Shown here in pieces: positions 36,671-48,166 of a stretch of DNA of 64,000 nucleotides (position 1 is its first letter; every line of letters starts with the position of its first letter). The DNA lies in the NCBI RefSeq assembly GCF_031020795.1, contig NZ_JAVHJP010000002.1, forward strand, positions 496,001-560,000, given 5' to 3'. The notes beneath the pieces are model-generated. The model worked only from the letters and a program-made list of their open reading frames with translations. It made no database searches and was not told the DNA's origin. Position numbers and translations under genes: made by a program. Source of the DNA: Hydrogenophaga pseudoflava (GTDB lineage Bacteria; Pseudomonadota; Gammaproteobacteria; Burkholderiales; Burkholderiaceae_C).

Positions 36671-37921
36671 TTACGACAGATTGTCGGGGATGGTCGCAGC
36701 GGGGCCCCCGCTGCCTGCACGGACCGGGTTGCGTTCGGCAAGGTGTGCGAGATAGTTGTCCACGCCGCTTTCCTCGCGCTCCAGGAAACGCGCCACCGCA
36801 TCGGAAAACGCCGGATGGGCCAGCCAGTGGGCGCTGCTGGTGCGCACCGGCAGAAGCGCGCGGGCCATCTTGTGTTCACCCTGGGCGCCGCCCTCGAACC
36901 GAATGTAGCCATGGTCGATGCACCAGTTCAGAGGCTGGTAGTAGCACGCCTCGAAATGGAGGCAGTCCACACGTTCCAGCGCTCCCCAGTAACGGCCGTA
37001 CGCCACCCGCCGCTCTGCATCGATGCCCACGAGACTGCTGGCGATCGGGCGGCCATCCCGCTCGGCGATGAACATCAGCCAGTGCTCGGGCATGTCGTTG
37101 GCCATGCGGACGAAAAACTCCGGCCGGAGATAAGGGGCATTGCCGTGCTCCAGATAGGTCCGTTCGTAGCAGCTGTAGAAGAAACGCCAGTCGGCGGGAC
37201 CTATCTCCCGTCCCTGCGCATGGCGAAAGCGCACGCCGGCCTCGGCCACCTTGCGCCGTTCCTGGCGGATCTTTTTTCGCTTGTCCTGCTGCAGACTGTT
37301 CAGGAACTGTTCGAAGTCGGCATGGTCCCGGTTGTGCCAATGAAACTGCACCGTGTGACGCAGCATCAACCCAGCGTCGGCACAGGCCTGCAGGTCGCGC
37401 GGCTGGCCGAACAGCAGGTGCAGCGACGAGAGCCGCTGGTCCTTGCAATGACGGACCAGTGCCTGTACCAACGCAGCGCGCGCGGCGTCGTCGCGCGCCA
37501 GCAGCCTGGCACCTGGTACCGGCGTGAAGGGTACCGCCACCAGGGCCTTGGGGTAGTAGGACAGCCCGTGCTGTTCGTAGGCGTTGGCCCACGCCCAGTC
37601 GAACACGTACTCGCCGTAGGAGTGCTGCTTCAGGTACAGCGGGCAGGCCGCAGCCATCTCCCCACCGTCCCACAGGGTCATGAAAGCCGGGCGCCACCCG
37701 GTGCGGCGCGTCGCGCTGCCGCTGGCATCAAGCGCTACCAGATACTCCAGCCGCATGAAGGGGCTTGGGTCCCCATCCAGCGCCAGCAGGGCGTTCCACT
37801 CGGCAAGCGGGATTTCTGACGGCGCATCGAATACCCGGGTGACATAATCTTTGTCCCCCTTGCCGGGGCCCTGGGCTCCGGTGTCTGTTTCCTGTGTTGT
37901 TCCCCTTGGTTCCGATTCCAT
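36671..37921 (-). CDS. GNAT/FemAB-like N-acyltransferase (PF04339-like)
   Basis: 416 residues from ATG 37921. A family often labelled 'peptidoglycan biosynthesis/recognition': N-terminal half with PAFMTLWDGGEMAAACPLYL, the middle FLNSLQQDKRKKIRQERRKV, and the C-terminal acyl-transferase segment FIAERDGRPIASSLVGIDAE with ACYYQPLNWCIDHG and RFEGGAQGEHKMARAL. The exact acceptor is not known. The start codon shares two bases with that of the divergent nadE; no other ATG, GTG or TTG start fits better, so promoters must lie inside coding sequence. Confidence 0.78.
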   Translation of the reverse strand: MESEPRGTTQETDTGAQGPGKGDKDYVTRVFDAPSEIPLAEWNALLALDGDPSPFMRLEYLVALDASGSATRRTGWRPAFMTLWDGGEMAAACPLYLKQHSYGEYVFDWAWANAYEQHGLSYYPKALVAVPFTPVPGARLLARDDAARAALVQALVRHCKDQRLSSLHLLFGQPRDLQACADAGLMLRHTVQFHWHNRDHADFEQFLNSLQQDKRKKIRQERRKVAEAGVRFRHAQGREIGPADWRFFYSCYERTYLEHGNAPYLRPEFFVRMANDMPEHWLMFIAERDGRPIASSLVGIDAERRVAYGRYWGALERVDCLHFEACYYQPLNWCIDHGYIRFEGGAQGEHKMARALLPVRTSSAHWLAHPAFSDAVARFLEREESGVDNYLAHLAERNPVRAGSGGPAATIPDNLS

Positions 37922-39611
37922 GACGCTCAAGATTTGTGTGGCCCAGCTCAATTTCGTGGTGGGGGACATGACTGGCAATGCCAGGCGCATTGTGGAAGCG
38001 GCGCGCAGTGCCCATGCGGACGGGGCACAACTCCTCGTGACTCCTGAACTGGCGCTGTGCGGCTACGCCGCCGAGGACCTGTTTCTGCGACCCGCGTTCA
38101 TCAACGCCTGTGATGATGCGCTCAAAGCGATCGCCAGCGGCACGGCCGACCTCAAAGGCCTGCACATCGTGGTGGGACATCCTGCCCGCAGACTGGGTGA
38201 CACCGGGGTTCGCAGCCGAAGCGTGTCGGTGGCGAGTCTGTACAACGCCGCGAGTGTGCTCTGCGAGGGGCGCATCACACACAGCTACGCCAAGCGGGAA
38301 CTGCCCAATTACCAGGTGTTCGATGAGCGGCGCTACTTTGTTCCCGGAAGCGAAGCCTGTGTGTTTGAGGTTCCGGACCGCGCTGGCGAGTTAGTAAAAA
38401 TTGGCTTGCTGATCTGCGAGGACGCCTGGTTCGACGAGCCCGCGGCCGACGCGCGCGCCGCCGGGGCCGAGGTGCTGGTGATCATCAACGCCTCGCCGTT
38501 TCACACGGGCAAGGGGGGCGAGCGGGAATCCACCATGCGCGAACGCGCGCGGGCGGTCGGCCTGCCCCTCGTGTATGCCCACCTGGTGGGGGGGCAGGAC
38601 GAGATCGTGTTCGAAGGGCGCAGTTTCGTGCTGGGCGCCGACGGAGCGCTCGCGGGCCGCGCCATCAGCTTTGAACAGGTCATGTTCGACATCGCCATGA
38701 CTCGTGCGGGCGGCGGCTGGCTGATCGAGGCGTCTGTGGACCGGCCCCACAGTCCGGAGGCCGATCTCTGGCACGCGCTGGTGCTGGGGGTGCGCGACTA
38801 CCTGGGCAAGAACGGGTTTCCAGGGGCGCTGCTCGGGCTGTCGGGTGGTATTGACTCAGCCTTGGTACTGGCCATTGCGGTCGATGCGCTGGGCAAGGAC
38901 CGCGTCCGGGCGGTGATGATGCCTTCCCCTTACACCGCGGACATTTCGTGGATCGATGCACGCGACATGGCGGCGCGTCTGGGGGTGCGCTACGACGAGA
39001 TCGCCATCGCACCCGAGTTCGAGTCGTTCCGGGCGTCGCTCAACCCGCTGTTCGAGGGGCGTGCAGAAGACACCACCGAAGAAAACCTGCAGGCACGCAT
39101 CCGCGGCACGCTGCTGATGGCGCTGTCCAACAAGTTCGGCTCCATCGTGCTGACCACCGGCAACAAGAGCGAGATGGCCACCGGGTACTGCACGCTCTAC
39201 GGCGACATGGCCGGCGGTTTTGCGGTCATCAAGGACGTCGCCAAGACCATGGTGTTCCGCCTGGCACGCTGGCGCAACGCCCACGACCCGTATGGCTCCG
39301 GCGCCAATCCCATTCCCGATCGCATCATCACGCGGCCGCCCAGCGCCGAACTGCGCCCGGACCAGACAGACCAGGACAGCTTGCCGGAATACGAGGTGCT
39401 GGACGCCATCATCGAGCGCTACATGGAGAACGACCGCAGCCCCGCGCAGATCGTGGCAGAGGGTTATCCGCAGGCCGATGTGGACAAGGTGGTGCGGCTG
39501 ATACGCGTCAACGAGTACAAGCGGCGCCAGGCGCCCATCGGCATTCGCGTGACGCATCGCAGCTTTGGCAAGGACTGGCGCTACCCGATCACGAGCCGGT
39601 ACCGCGCCTGA
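37920..39611 (+). CDS. nadE: Glutamine-dependent NAD+ synthetase
   Basis: 563 residues, the two-domain form. N-terminal nitrilase-like glutaminase with Glu43 (VTPELALCGY), Lys in SYAKRELPNY and the nucleophile Cys in GLLICEDAWF; C-terminal synthetase with the PP-loop LSGGIDSALVLAIAVDALG (about 306-324) and TTGNKSEMATGYCTLYGDM. Amidates deamido-NAD+ using glutamine nitrogen. ATG 37920 gives the standard start MTLKICVAQLNF. A CATAAT hexamer at 37842-37847, inside the divergent gene, may be its -10 box. glnB follows 81 bases downstream. Confidence 0.96.
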   Translation: MTLKICVAQLNFVVGDMTGNARRIVEAARSAHADGAQLLVTPELALCGYAAEDLFLRPAFINACDDALKAIASGTADLKGLHIVVGHPARRLGDTGVRSRSVSVASLYNAASVLCEGRITHSYAKRELPNYQVFDERRYFVPGSEACVFEVPDRAGELVKIGLLICEDAWFDEPAADARAAGAEVLVIINASPFHTGKGGERESTMRERARAVGLPLVYAHLVGGQDEIVFEGRSFVLGADGALAGRAISFEQVMFDIAMTRAGGGWLIEASVDRPHSPEADLWHALVLGVRDYLGKNGFPGALLGLSGGIDSALVLAIAVDALGKDRVRAVMMPSPYTADISWIDARDMAARLGVRYDEIAIAPEFESFRASLNPLFEGRAEDTTEENLQARIRGTLLMALSNKFGSIVLTTGNKSEMATGYCTLYGDMAGGFAVIKDVAKTMVFRLARWRNAHDPYGSGANPIPDRIITRPPSAELRPDQTDQDSLPEYEVLDAIIERYMENDRSPAQIVAEGYPQADVDKVVRLIRVNEYKRRQAPIGIRVTHRSFGKDWRYPITSRYRA

Positions 39612-39653
39612 CACGCCCGAGTGCACTGTGGGGACAGGCCCCCTTGGGCATAA

Positions 39654-40611
<958 letters not shown>

Positions 40612-40615
<4 letters not shown>

Positions 40616-40998
40616 GAGATTCGATGAAAGAGGGCTGCGCCCCAGGTGCCGGCACACAGCACCAGGCTGAGCAGCACCGCCGCACTGCCCATGTCCTTGG
40701 CGCGTTTCGAGAGTTCGTGCCACTCCGGCCCGATGCGGTCGATGGCCGATTCCACGCCGGTGTTGAGCAACTCGACGATCAGGACCAGCAGCACGGAGCC
40801 CGCCAGCAACACCGCCTCCACCCAGGTGTGCCCCAGCCAGACCGACAAGGGCAGCAGCAGCGCCGCCGCAAGCATCTCCTGGCGCAAGGCAGTTTCCTGC
40901 CAGCCCGCACGCAGACCCGCCAGGGAATAGCCGAAGGCGTGCCACATCCTGCTCAATCCATGTCGCCGCTTCTGGGCGTCCGTGGGCTCGGTGTTCAT
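40612..40998 (-). CDS. dgkA: Diacylglycerol kinase
   Basis: 128 residues from ATG 40998. Three transmembrane helices and the catalytic signature VELLNTGVESAIDRIGPE followed by SKRAKDMGSAAVLLSL. Phosphorylates diacylglycerol released by membrane-derived or LPS modifications back to phosphatidic acid. The frame continues upstream, but MNTEPTDAQKRRH is the usual kind of start. Couples to the LOG gene downstream; the RDD gene lies 13 bases upstream in the same direction. Confidence 0.93.
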
Positions 40999-41011
40999 GC
41001 TGAGCGTTGCC

Positions 41012-41554
41012 TCACAGGTGCCAGAACCTGGCAGGCCGCGGCGGCAGATCGGGTTTGAAATGCACCAGGCGGGTTCCCGCCAGCGCATCGTGAACAAACT
41101 GCCCCTGGGCGTGGAACCGGGAGAGCAGGGCCCAGACCAGCACCCATCCGATGACGATGACCGACAGCTCACCCGCGGGCAGCTTGAAGATGCCACCGGC
41201 GGCCAGCGGTGGCAGGAGCCACAGCCAGCAGAGCAGATAGCGGACCAGCGCCCGCTTCTGCGTCAGGGCCTGTCCGCGGGCATCGACGACGCGGATGTGC
41301 CAGGTCTTCATGGCCAATGTCTGTCCTTTGGACCAGAACCAGACGAAATAGATGCCGAACACGATGAACAGAAACGCCTGTTGCCAGTGGCGGTTGTCCA
41401 GCGCGTGGCGGGTCTGGGTGAGTGTGGAGAACAGGTACCCGGCAATGAACACCACGCCGAAAAGCAGCATGCCTTCGTACAGCCAGCAGGCCATTCGGCG
41501 CATCAGCGGCGGCGCGACGAGGGAGGGCGAGGGGGCGGGAGAGGAGGCAGGCAT
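41012..41554 (-). CDS. RDD-family membrane protein
   Basis: 180 residues. RDD domain: LMRRMACWLYEGMLLFG (the Arg and acidic residue of the first helix), a second helix around FIVFGIYFVWFW, the cytosolic GQTLAMKTWHIRVVDARG, two further helices and the end QGQFVHDALAGTRLVHF with the last conserved Asp. Function unknown; some members are Na+/H+ or transport-related. Probably the first gene of RDD-dgkA-LOG. Confidence 0.85.
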   Translation of the reverse strand: MPASSPAPSPSLVAPPLMRRMACWLYEGMLLFGVVFIAGYLFSTLTQTRHALDNRHWQQAFLFIVFGIYFVWFWSKGQTLAMKTWHIRVVDARGQALTQKRALVRYLLCWLWLLPPLAAGGIFKLPAGELSVIVIGWVLVWALLSRFHAQGQFVHDALAGTRLVHFKPDLPPRPARFWHL

Positions 41555-41654
41555 CGTGGACGGAGCGGGACAACGGGCGATTGTCTCACCCCGCAGTGGG
41601 TGGTTTGTGCAACGTTTCGGTCCGCTTGGGCGCCGTTCTGTGTGAGGGTATGTG

Positions 41655-41681
41655 TTGCAGTGCGATAATGCCGGGCTGCAA
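41655..41681 (+). promoter_or_regulatory. Candidate ilvB promoter with a flanking inverted repeat
   Basis: A GATAAT hexamer (41664-41669) sits inside the inverted repeat TTGCAG (41655-41660) / CTGCAA (41676-41681). There is no good -35 hexamer 16-18 bases upstream. The repeat could be an operator (Lrp- or LysR-type sites can look like this) or a hairpin in the leader. Confidence 0.35.
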
Positions 41682-41821
41682 TTTAAAAAGGCAAACGGGT
41701 CAAGGTCCGGCGGGGTATGTGTCCGCTCATGTCCTTGGCCTCAAGTTCCGACACCGCCTCACGAGGGTGGGTGAAGGAGCACCCAAGGTATTTCGTCAGA
41801 GAAATTCTCGAAAGGTTGATC

Positions 41822-43603
41822 ATGGAAATCTCCAAGGCCGAACTGGCCTCTGCGGCCGCTGCGGCCAACCAAACCCCCGCTTCCGAACAGCTCATGGGCG
41901 CCGAGATCATGGTGCGCGCCTTGCAGGCCGAAGGCGTCAAGTACATCTGGGGCTATCCCGGCGGCGCGGTGCTCTACATCTACGACGCCCTGTACAAGCA
42001 GGACACCATGCAGCACGTGCTGGTGCGCCACGAGCAGGCGGCCGTGCACGCTGCCGACGGTTATGCCCGCGCCACCGGCGACGTGGGCGTGGCGCTGGTC
42101 ACCTCGGGGCCCGGTGTCACCAATGCCGTGACCGGCATCGCCACCGCCTACACCGACAGCATTCCCATGGTCATCATCGCGGGTCAGGTGCCCACGGCGG
42201 CCATCGGCTCGGACGCCTTCCAGGAATGCGACACCGTCGGCATCACACGCCCCATCGTCAAGCACAACTTCCTGGTCAAGGATGTGCGTGATCTGGCCGA
42301 CGTGATGAAGAAGGCCTTCCACATCGCTCGCACCGGCCGCCCCGGCCCCGTGGTGGTGGACATCCCGAAGGACGTGTCGTTCAACAAGGCCACCTGGACG
42401 GGCTACCCCGAGTCGGTGGAGATGCGCTCTTACAACCCGGTGCGCAAGGGGCACGGCGGCCAGATTCGCAAGGCGCTGCAGTTGTTGATGTCGGCCAAGC
42501 GGCCCTACATCTACACGGGCGGCGGTGTGCTGCTGGGCAACGCGGTGCCCGAACTGCGCACGCTGGTAGACCTGCTCGGCTACCCCGTCACCCACACGCT
42601 GATGGGGCTGGGTGCGTACCCGGCCACCGACCGCAAATTCCTGGGCATGCTGGGCATGCACGGCACCATCGAGGCCAACCACGCCATGCAGAACTGCGAT
42701 GTGCTGCTGGCCGTGGGGGCGCGTTTTGACGACCGCGTGATCGGCAACCCCAAGCACTTCGCTTCGGTGGAGCGCAAGATCATTCACATCGACATCGACC
42801 CGTCGAGCATTGCCAAACGCGTCAAGGTCGACGTGCCCATCGTGGGCGACGTGAAGGATGTGCTGGCCGAGCTGATCAACATGATCAAGGAAGGCCAGGC
42901 CCGGCCTGACGAGAAGGCCCTCGCGTCGTGGTGGGAGACAATCGAGGGCTGGCGCTCACGCGACTGTCTGCGCTTCGACCGCGCCAACACCCAGGTCATC
43001 AAGCCGCAGATGGTGGTGGAGCAGCTGTGGAACCTGACCAAGGACGACGACTGCTACATCACGTCGGACGTGGGTCAGCACCAGATGTTCGCGGCCCAGT
43101 TCTACAAGTTCAACGAGCCGCGCCGCTGGATCAATTCGGGTGGTCTGGGGACCATGGGCGTGGGCCTGCCCTATGCCATGGGCATCAAGCTGGCCAAACC
43201 CGATGCCGACTGCTGGTGCATCACGGGCGAAGGCTCGATTCAGATGAACATCCAGGAGCTGTCCACCTGCCAGCAGTACGGCACGCCGGTCAAGATCCTG
43301 GCGCTGAACAACCGGTACCTGGGCATGGTGCGCCAGTGGCAGGAACTGATTTACCAGGGCCGCTACAGCCACAGCTACATGGACGCGCTGCCCAACTTCG
43401 TCAAGCTGGCCGAGGCCTATGGTCACGTCGGCATCCTGGTCGAACGTCCACAAGACGTTGAAGCCGCACTGCGGGAGGCACGCTCCATCAAGGACCGTTG
43501 TGTCTTCATCGACGTGCGCACCGACCCGACGGAGAACGTCTGGCCCATGGTGGAAGCCGGCAAGGGCATCACCGAAATGCTGCTGGGCTCCGAAGAGCTC
43601 TGA
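41822..43603 (+). CDS. ilvB: Acetolactate synthase, large subunit
   Basis: 593 residues from ATG 41822 (AAAGG nine bases upstream). ThDP enzyme: GAEIMVRALQAEGVKYIWG with the catalytic Glu in LVRHEQAAVHAADGYAR, FAD region, and the ThDP motif GEGSIQMNIQELST with NNRYLGMVRQWQELIY. Condenses two pyruvates, or pyruvate with 2-oxobutyrate, in valine/leucine/isoleucine synthesis. The frame is open 35 codons further upstream; those residues are not typical, and no Leu/Ile/Val-rich leader peptide is seen. 129 bases separate it from ilvN; that gap holds a perfect 6-bp hairpin (43623-43638) and a 5-bp one (43685-43700). Confidence 0.95.
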   Translation: MEISKAELASAAAAANQTPASEQLMGAEIMVRALQAEGVKYIWGYPGGAVLYIYDALYKQDTMQHVLVRHEQAAVHAADGYARATGDVGVALVTSGPGVTNAVTGIATAYTDSIPMVIIAGQVPTAAIGSDAFQECDTVGITRPIVKHNFLVKDVRDLADVMKKAFHIARTGRPGPVVVDIPKDVSFNKATWTGYPESVEMRSYNPVRKGHGGQIRKALQLLMSAKRPYIYTGGGVLLGNAVPELRTLVDLLGYPVTHTLMGLGAYPATDRKFLGMLGMHGTIEANHAMQNCDVLLAVGARFDDRVIGNPKHFASVERKIIHIDIDPSSIAKRVKVDVPIVGDVKDVLAELINMIKEGQARPDEKALASWWETIEGWRSRDCLRFDRANTQVIKPQMVVEQLWNLTKDDDCYITSDVGQHQMFAAQFYKFNEPRRWINSGGLGTMGVGLPYAMGIKLAKPDADCWCITGEGSIQMNIQELSTCQQYGTPVKILALNNRYLGMVRQWQELIYQGRYSHSYMDALPNFVKLAEAYGHVGILVERPQDVEAALREARSIKDRCVFIDVRTDPTENVWPMVEAGKGITEMLLGSEEL

Positions 43604-43732
43604 CCCGCGCGTGCCAGTCGGTTGGTGCGTCAGCACCAGTTGCTCCGGCCGCATCCCCCGACGAATCTATTTGCAGCCAAGCCTGCGCATTACCGTGCGC
43701 GGGGGAGGGCTCAGAAAAGAGGAATCTTCATC

Positions 43733-45351
<1,619 letters not shown>

Positions 45352-45368
45352 TCGCTTCGGCGACCGCT

Positions 45369-45399
45369 GCAAAGGCCACTTCGGTGGCCTTTGCCGTTT
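45369..45399 (+). terminator. Terminator after ilvC
   Basis: A perfect 11-bp stem GCAAAGGCCAC (45369-45379) / GTGGCCTTTGC (45384-45394) closed by the very stable TTCG tetraloop, followed by CGTTTG. The U-run is short, but position and stem strength support termination of the ilvBNC transcript. Confidence 0.7.
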
Positions 45400-45463
45400 G
45401 TGCGGGCTTGCCGCTGGCTTACACTGCGTCGCTGATGCCCTTGCGGCCCGACTCCCATTCCTC

Positions 45464-46273
45464 ATGCACGACGGATCCGACCCCCTTCTCGAACCAGTTG
45501 CGGAGAACCCGCGTCGCCCCAAGGGCATCTATATGCTGCCCAACATGATCACCCTCGCGGCCCTGTTCGGTGGGTTCTACGCGATCGTGATGGCCATGAA
45601 TGGCCGCTTCGATCTCGCGACGGTGGGGATTTTTGCGGCCATGGTCCTGGACAGCCTGGACGGACGTGTGGCTCGCATGACCAACACGCAGAGCGCCTTC
45701 GGCGAGCAGATGGACTCTCTGTCCGACATGGTGTCATTCGGCGCTGCGCCTGCGCTGGTGGCGTACGTCTGGGTGCTCAGGGACATCGGCCGCTGGGGAT
45801 GGATCGCTGCCTTTGTGTACTGCGCGTGTGCGGCTTTGCGACTGGCGCGCTTCAATGTCAATACCGGCGTGGTCGACAAGCGCTATTTCCAGGGTCTTCC
45901 GTCGCCGGCCGCTGCGGCGCTGGTGTCCGGGTTCATATGGCTGGCCAACGAACTGGAACTGGTCAAGGCCGATCTTGTGTGGGCGATGTTCGCGATCACG
46001 CTGTACTCAGGCCTCACCATGGTGACCAATGTGCCGTTCTACAGCTTCAAGGACCTAAGTCTGAAGAGGAGCGTTCCGTTTGCGGCCATCGTGCTGGTGG
46101 CGCTGGGCATTGCAGTGATCAACATCCATCCGCCGACGGTGCTGTTCGGTCTGTTCGTCCTGTATGGCCTCTCCGGCTATGCCATGTACTTCTGGCGCAA
46201 GGCCAAGGGCCGCCCCACCAGCGTGATCAGCACCTCGACCGACGAGCCGGACGAACGTGGTCTGCACGAGTAG
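45464..46273 (+). CDS. pssA: CDP-diacylglycerol-serine O-phosphatidyltransferase
   Basis: 269 residues. CDP-alcohol phosphatidyltransferase motif LDGRVARMTNTQSAFGEQMD followed by SLSD (the D-G-x2-A-R-x8-G-x3-D-x3-D pattern, about 62-87), plus six to eight hydrophobic helices. This is the integral membrane PssA of the Bacillus/Helicobacter type. First step of phosphatidylserine and phosphatidylethanolamine synthesis. The ATG at 45464 precedes HDGSDPLLEPV; the first hydrophobic segment begins at LPNMITLAALFGG. Set between ilvC and leuA, a conserved order in Burkholderiales. Confidence 0.93.
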   Translation: MHDGSDPLLEPVAENPRRPKGIYMLPNMITLAALFGGFYAIVMAMNGRFDLATVGIFAAMVLDSLDGRVARMTNTQSAFGEQMDSLSDMVSFGAAPALVAYVWVLRDIGRWGWIAAFVYCACAALRLARFNVNTGVVDKRYFQGLPSPAAAALVSGFIWLANELELVKADLVWAMFAITLYSGLTMVTNVPFYSFKDLSLKRSVPFAAIVLVALGIAVINIHPPTVLFGLFVLYGLSGYAMYFWRKAKGRPTSVISTSTDEPDERGLHE

Positions 46274-46344
46274 TGCGTGAGGCCGATCGCTGTCATGGAT
46301 TACTTCTATGCGCCAGCTCGGGTCTTTGTGCTACATTGATCGCC

Positions 46345-46401
46345 ATGAATCGCATTTCCCTCTCGCTACTACTGGGTGTCCGGCACGGGCAGGTCTGGTA
46401 A
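46345..46401 (+). CDS. leuA leader peptide (attenuation)
   Basis: An 18-residue open frame, MNRISLSLLLGVRHGQVW, ending in TAA, immediately ahead of an intrinsic terminator and leuA. Leucine codons are CTC, then CTA-CTA-CTG in a row; CTA is rare in this GC-rich genome, so the pair would sense charged leucine tRNA strongly. This is the layout of a leucine attenuator. A TACATT at 46332-46337 may be the -10 box, which would make the leader nearly leaderless. Too short for ordinary gene finders. Confidence 0.8.
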   Translation: MNRISLSLLLGVRHGQVW

Positions 46402-46438
46402 CGCGCGAGTGATTTCCGACAACGGCCCGTTTGCACCC
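46374..46438 (+). promoter_or_regulatory. Antiterminator pairing region of the leuA attenuator
   Basis: GGGTG (46374-46378) and ACGGGC (46385-46390) in the leader peptide frame can pair with CACCC (46434-46438) and GCCCGT (46425-46430), giving 11 base pairs with an internal loop. This pairing uses the 5' arm and loop of the terminator hairpin, so the two structures exclude each other, as in classical attenuation. Confidence 0.55.
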
Positions 46439-46457
46439 GCAGCGGGCCGTTTGTTTT
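46421..46457 (+). terminator. Attenuator terminator before leuA
   Basis: A 9-bp stem AACGGCCCG (46421-46429) / CGGGCCGTT (46443-46451) with a 13-base loop and the U-rich tail TTTGTTTT (46450-46457). It begins 19 bases after the leader peptide stop and ends 55 bases before the leuA ATG. It would stop transcription when leucine tRNA is charged. Confidence 0.85.
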
Positions 46458-46512
46458 GGAACTGCGGGTTTTTTCAAGAGTGGTCCACGAGGCCACACAC
46501 CGGAGAACTGAG

Positions 46513-48054
46513 ATGAGCGACAAGTTGATCATTTTCGACACCACCTTGCGCGATGGCGAGCAGTCGCCTGGCGCGTCCATGACCAAGGACGAAAAGCTGC
46601 GCATCGCACGCCAGCTTGAGCGACTGAAAGTCGATGTGATCGAAGCGGGTTTTGCCGCCAGCTCCAACGGCGACTTCGATTGTGTGCAGGCCATCGCCAA
46701 CACCATCAAGGATTCGACGGTGTGCTCGCTGGCCCGTGCCAACGACCGCGACATTGCGCGCGCGGCCGAGGCGCTCAAGGGCGCCAACCGTGCCCGCATC
46801 CACACCTTCATCGCGACCAGCCCGTTGCACATGGAAAAGAAGCTGCGCATGACGCCGGACCAGGTGTTCGAGCAGGCAAAGCAGTCGGTGCGCTTTGCGC
46901 GCAACCTGGTCGAGGACATCGAGTTCAGCCCGGAAGACGGCTACCGCAGCGACATCGACTTCCTCTGCCGCGTGCTCGAAGCCGTGATCAACGAAGGTGC
47001 GACGACACTGAACATCCCGGATACGGTGGGCTATGCGGTGCCCGAGCTCTACGGGAACTTCATCCGCACCCTGCGCGAAAAGATCCCCAACTCGGACAAG
47101 GCCATCTGGTCCGTGCATTGCCACAACGATCTGGGCATGGCGGTGGCCAATTCGCTGGCCGGCGTGAAGATCGGCGGAGCTCGCCAGGTCGAATGCACCA
47201 TCAACGGTCTCGGCGAGCGCGCGGGCAACTGCTCGCTGGAGGAGATCGTGATGGCGGTCAGGACCCGTCGCGACTACTTCAACCTCGATGTGGGCGTGGA
47301 CGCGACGCAGATCGTGCCGGCCAGCCGCATGGTCAGCCAGACCACCGGCTTCGTGGTGCAGCCCAACAAGGCGGTGGTCGGTGCCAATGCCTTCGCGCAC
47401 GCCTCGGGCATCCACCAGGACGGCGTGCTCAAGGCCCGCGACACCTACGAAATCATGCGCGCCGAAGACGTGGGCTGGAGCGCCAACAAGATCGTTCTCG
47501 GCAAGCTCTCCGGCCGCAACGCCTTCAAGCAGCGCCTGCAGGAGCTGGGCATCGAGATGGCGTCTGAAAGCGAGATCAACACCGCGTTCGCCGCTTTCAA
47601 GGAACTGGCCGACCGCAAGAGCGAGATCTTTGACGAGGACATCCTGGCACTGTGCAGCGATGAAAGCGTGACGGCCGAGAAGGAGCGCTACGGCCTGGTG
47701 TCGCTGTCCCAGCGAAGCGAAACAGGTGAGCGCCCTCATGCCGAGGTGGTGTTCACCGTGGAAGGCAAAGAAATACACGGCTCTTCGGACGGAAATGGCC
47801 CTGTCGATGCGTCGCTCAAGGCCATCGAGAGTCACGTGAAGAGCGGTGCGGAACTGGTGCTGTACTCGGTGAACGCCATCACCAGCGGCTCGACCGAGAG
47901 CCAGGGTGAGGTGACGGTCCGGTTGCAGCACGGTGGCCGTGTGGTCAACGGTGTGGGGGCCGATCCGGACATCGTGGTGGCTTCCGCCAAGGCCTATCTG
48001 AGCGCCCTGAACAAGCTGGAAAGCCAGGCTGACCGGGTTGCAGCACAGGGATAA
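46513..48054 (+). CDS. leuA: 2-isopropylmalate synthase
   Basis: 513 residues from ATG 46513 (GGAGAA upstream). TIM barrel with [19 protein letters not shown], metal ligands in [18 protein letters not shown], the conserved [15 protein letters not shown], and [15 protein letters not shown]-terminal leucine-binding allosteric domain (from about 400) ending [15 protein letters not shown]. Condenses acetyl-CoA with 2-oxoisovalerate, the committed step to leucine. Controlled by the attenuator upstream and by leucine feedback. Confidence 0.97.
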   Translation: MSDKLIIFDTTLRDGEQSPGASMTKDEKLRIARQLERLKVDVIEAGFAASSNGDFDCVQAIANTIKDSTVCSLARANDRDIARAAEALKGANRARIHTFIATSPLHMEKKLRMTPDQVFEQAKQSVRFARNLVEDIEFSPEDGYRSDIDFLCRVLEAVINEGATTLNIPDTVGYAVPELYGNFIRTLREKIPNSDKAIWSVHCHNDLGMAVANSLAGVKIGGARQVECTINGLGERAGNCSLEEIVMAVRTRRDYFNLDVGVDATQIVPASRMVSQTTGFVVQPNKAVVGANAFAHASGIHQDGVLKARDTYEIMRAEDVGWSANKIVLGKLSGRNAFKQRLQELGIEMASESEINTAFAAFKELADRKSEIFDEDILALCSDESVTAEKERYGLVSLSQRSETGERPHAEVVFTVEGKEIHGSSDGNGPVDASLKAIESHVKSGAELVLYSVNAITSGSTESQGEVTVRLQHGGRVVNGVGADPDIVVASAKAYLSALNKLESQADRVAAQG

Positions 48055-48072
48055 GGCATTGCGAATCAACCA

Positions 48073-48157
48073 CTTGTAACGAAATCCTCGGCAAAGACTC
48101 CGAACAGCCGTGCCTTTCCACGGTTGTTTGGAGATTCGCTGAGGAGTGTGTTACAAG
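48073..48157 (+). other. Long segmented RNA hairpin between leuA and pbpG
   Basis: An 85-base sequence folds into a three-part stem: 8 bp (48073-48080 with 48150-48157, CTTGTAAC/GTTACAAG), 7 bp (48086-48092 with 48138-48144) and 15 bp (48098-48112 with 48119-48133), with small symmetric internal loops and a six-base loop CCTTTC. Of 30 pairs, three are G-U when read as plus-strand RNA; read on the minus strand these would be A-C mismatches, so the plus-strand RNA is the better structure. Seven T follow 16 bases later (48174-48180). Function unknown: leuA 3'-UTR element, small RNA or decayed mobile palindrome. Confidence 0.6.
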
Positions 48158-48166
48158 CATTTGATA

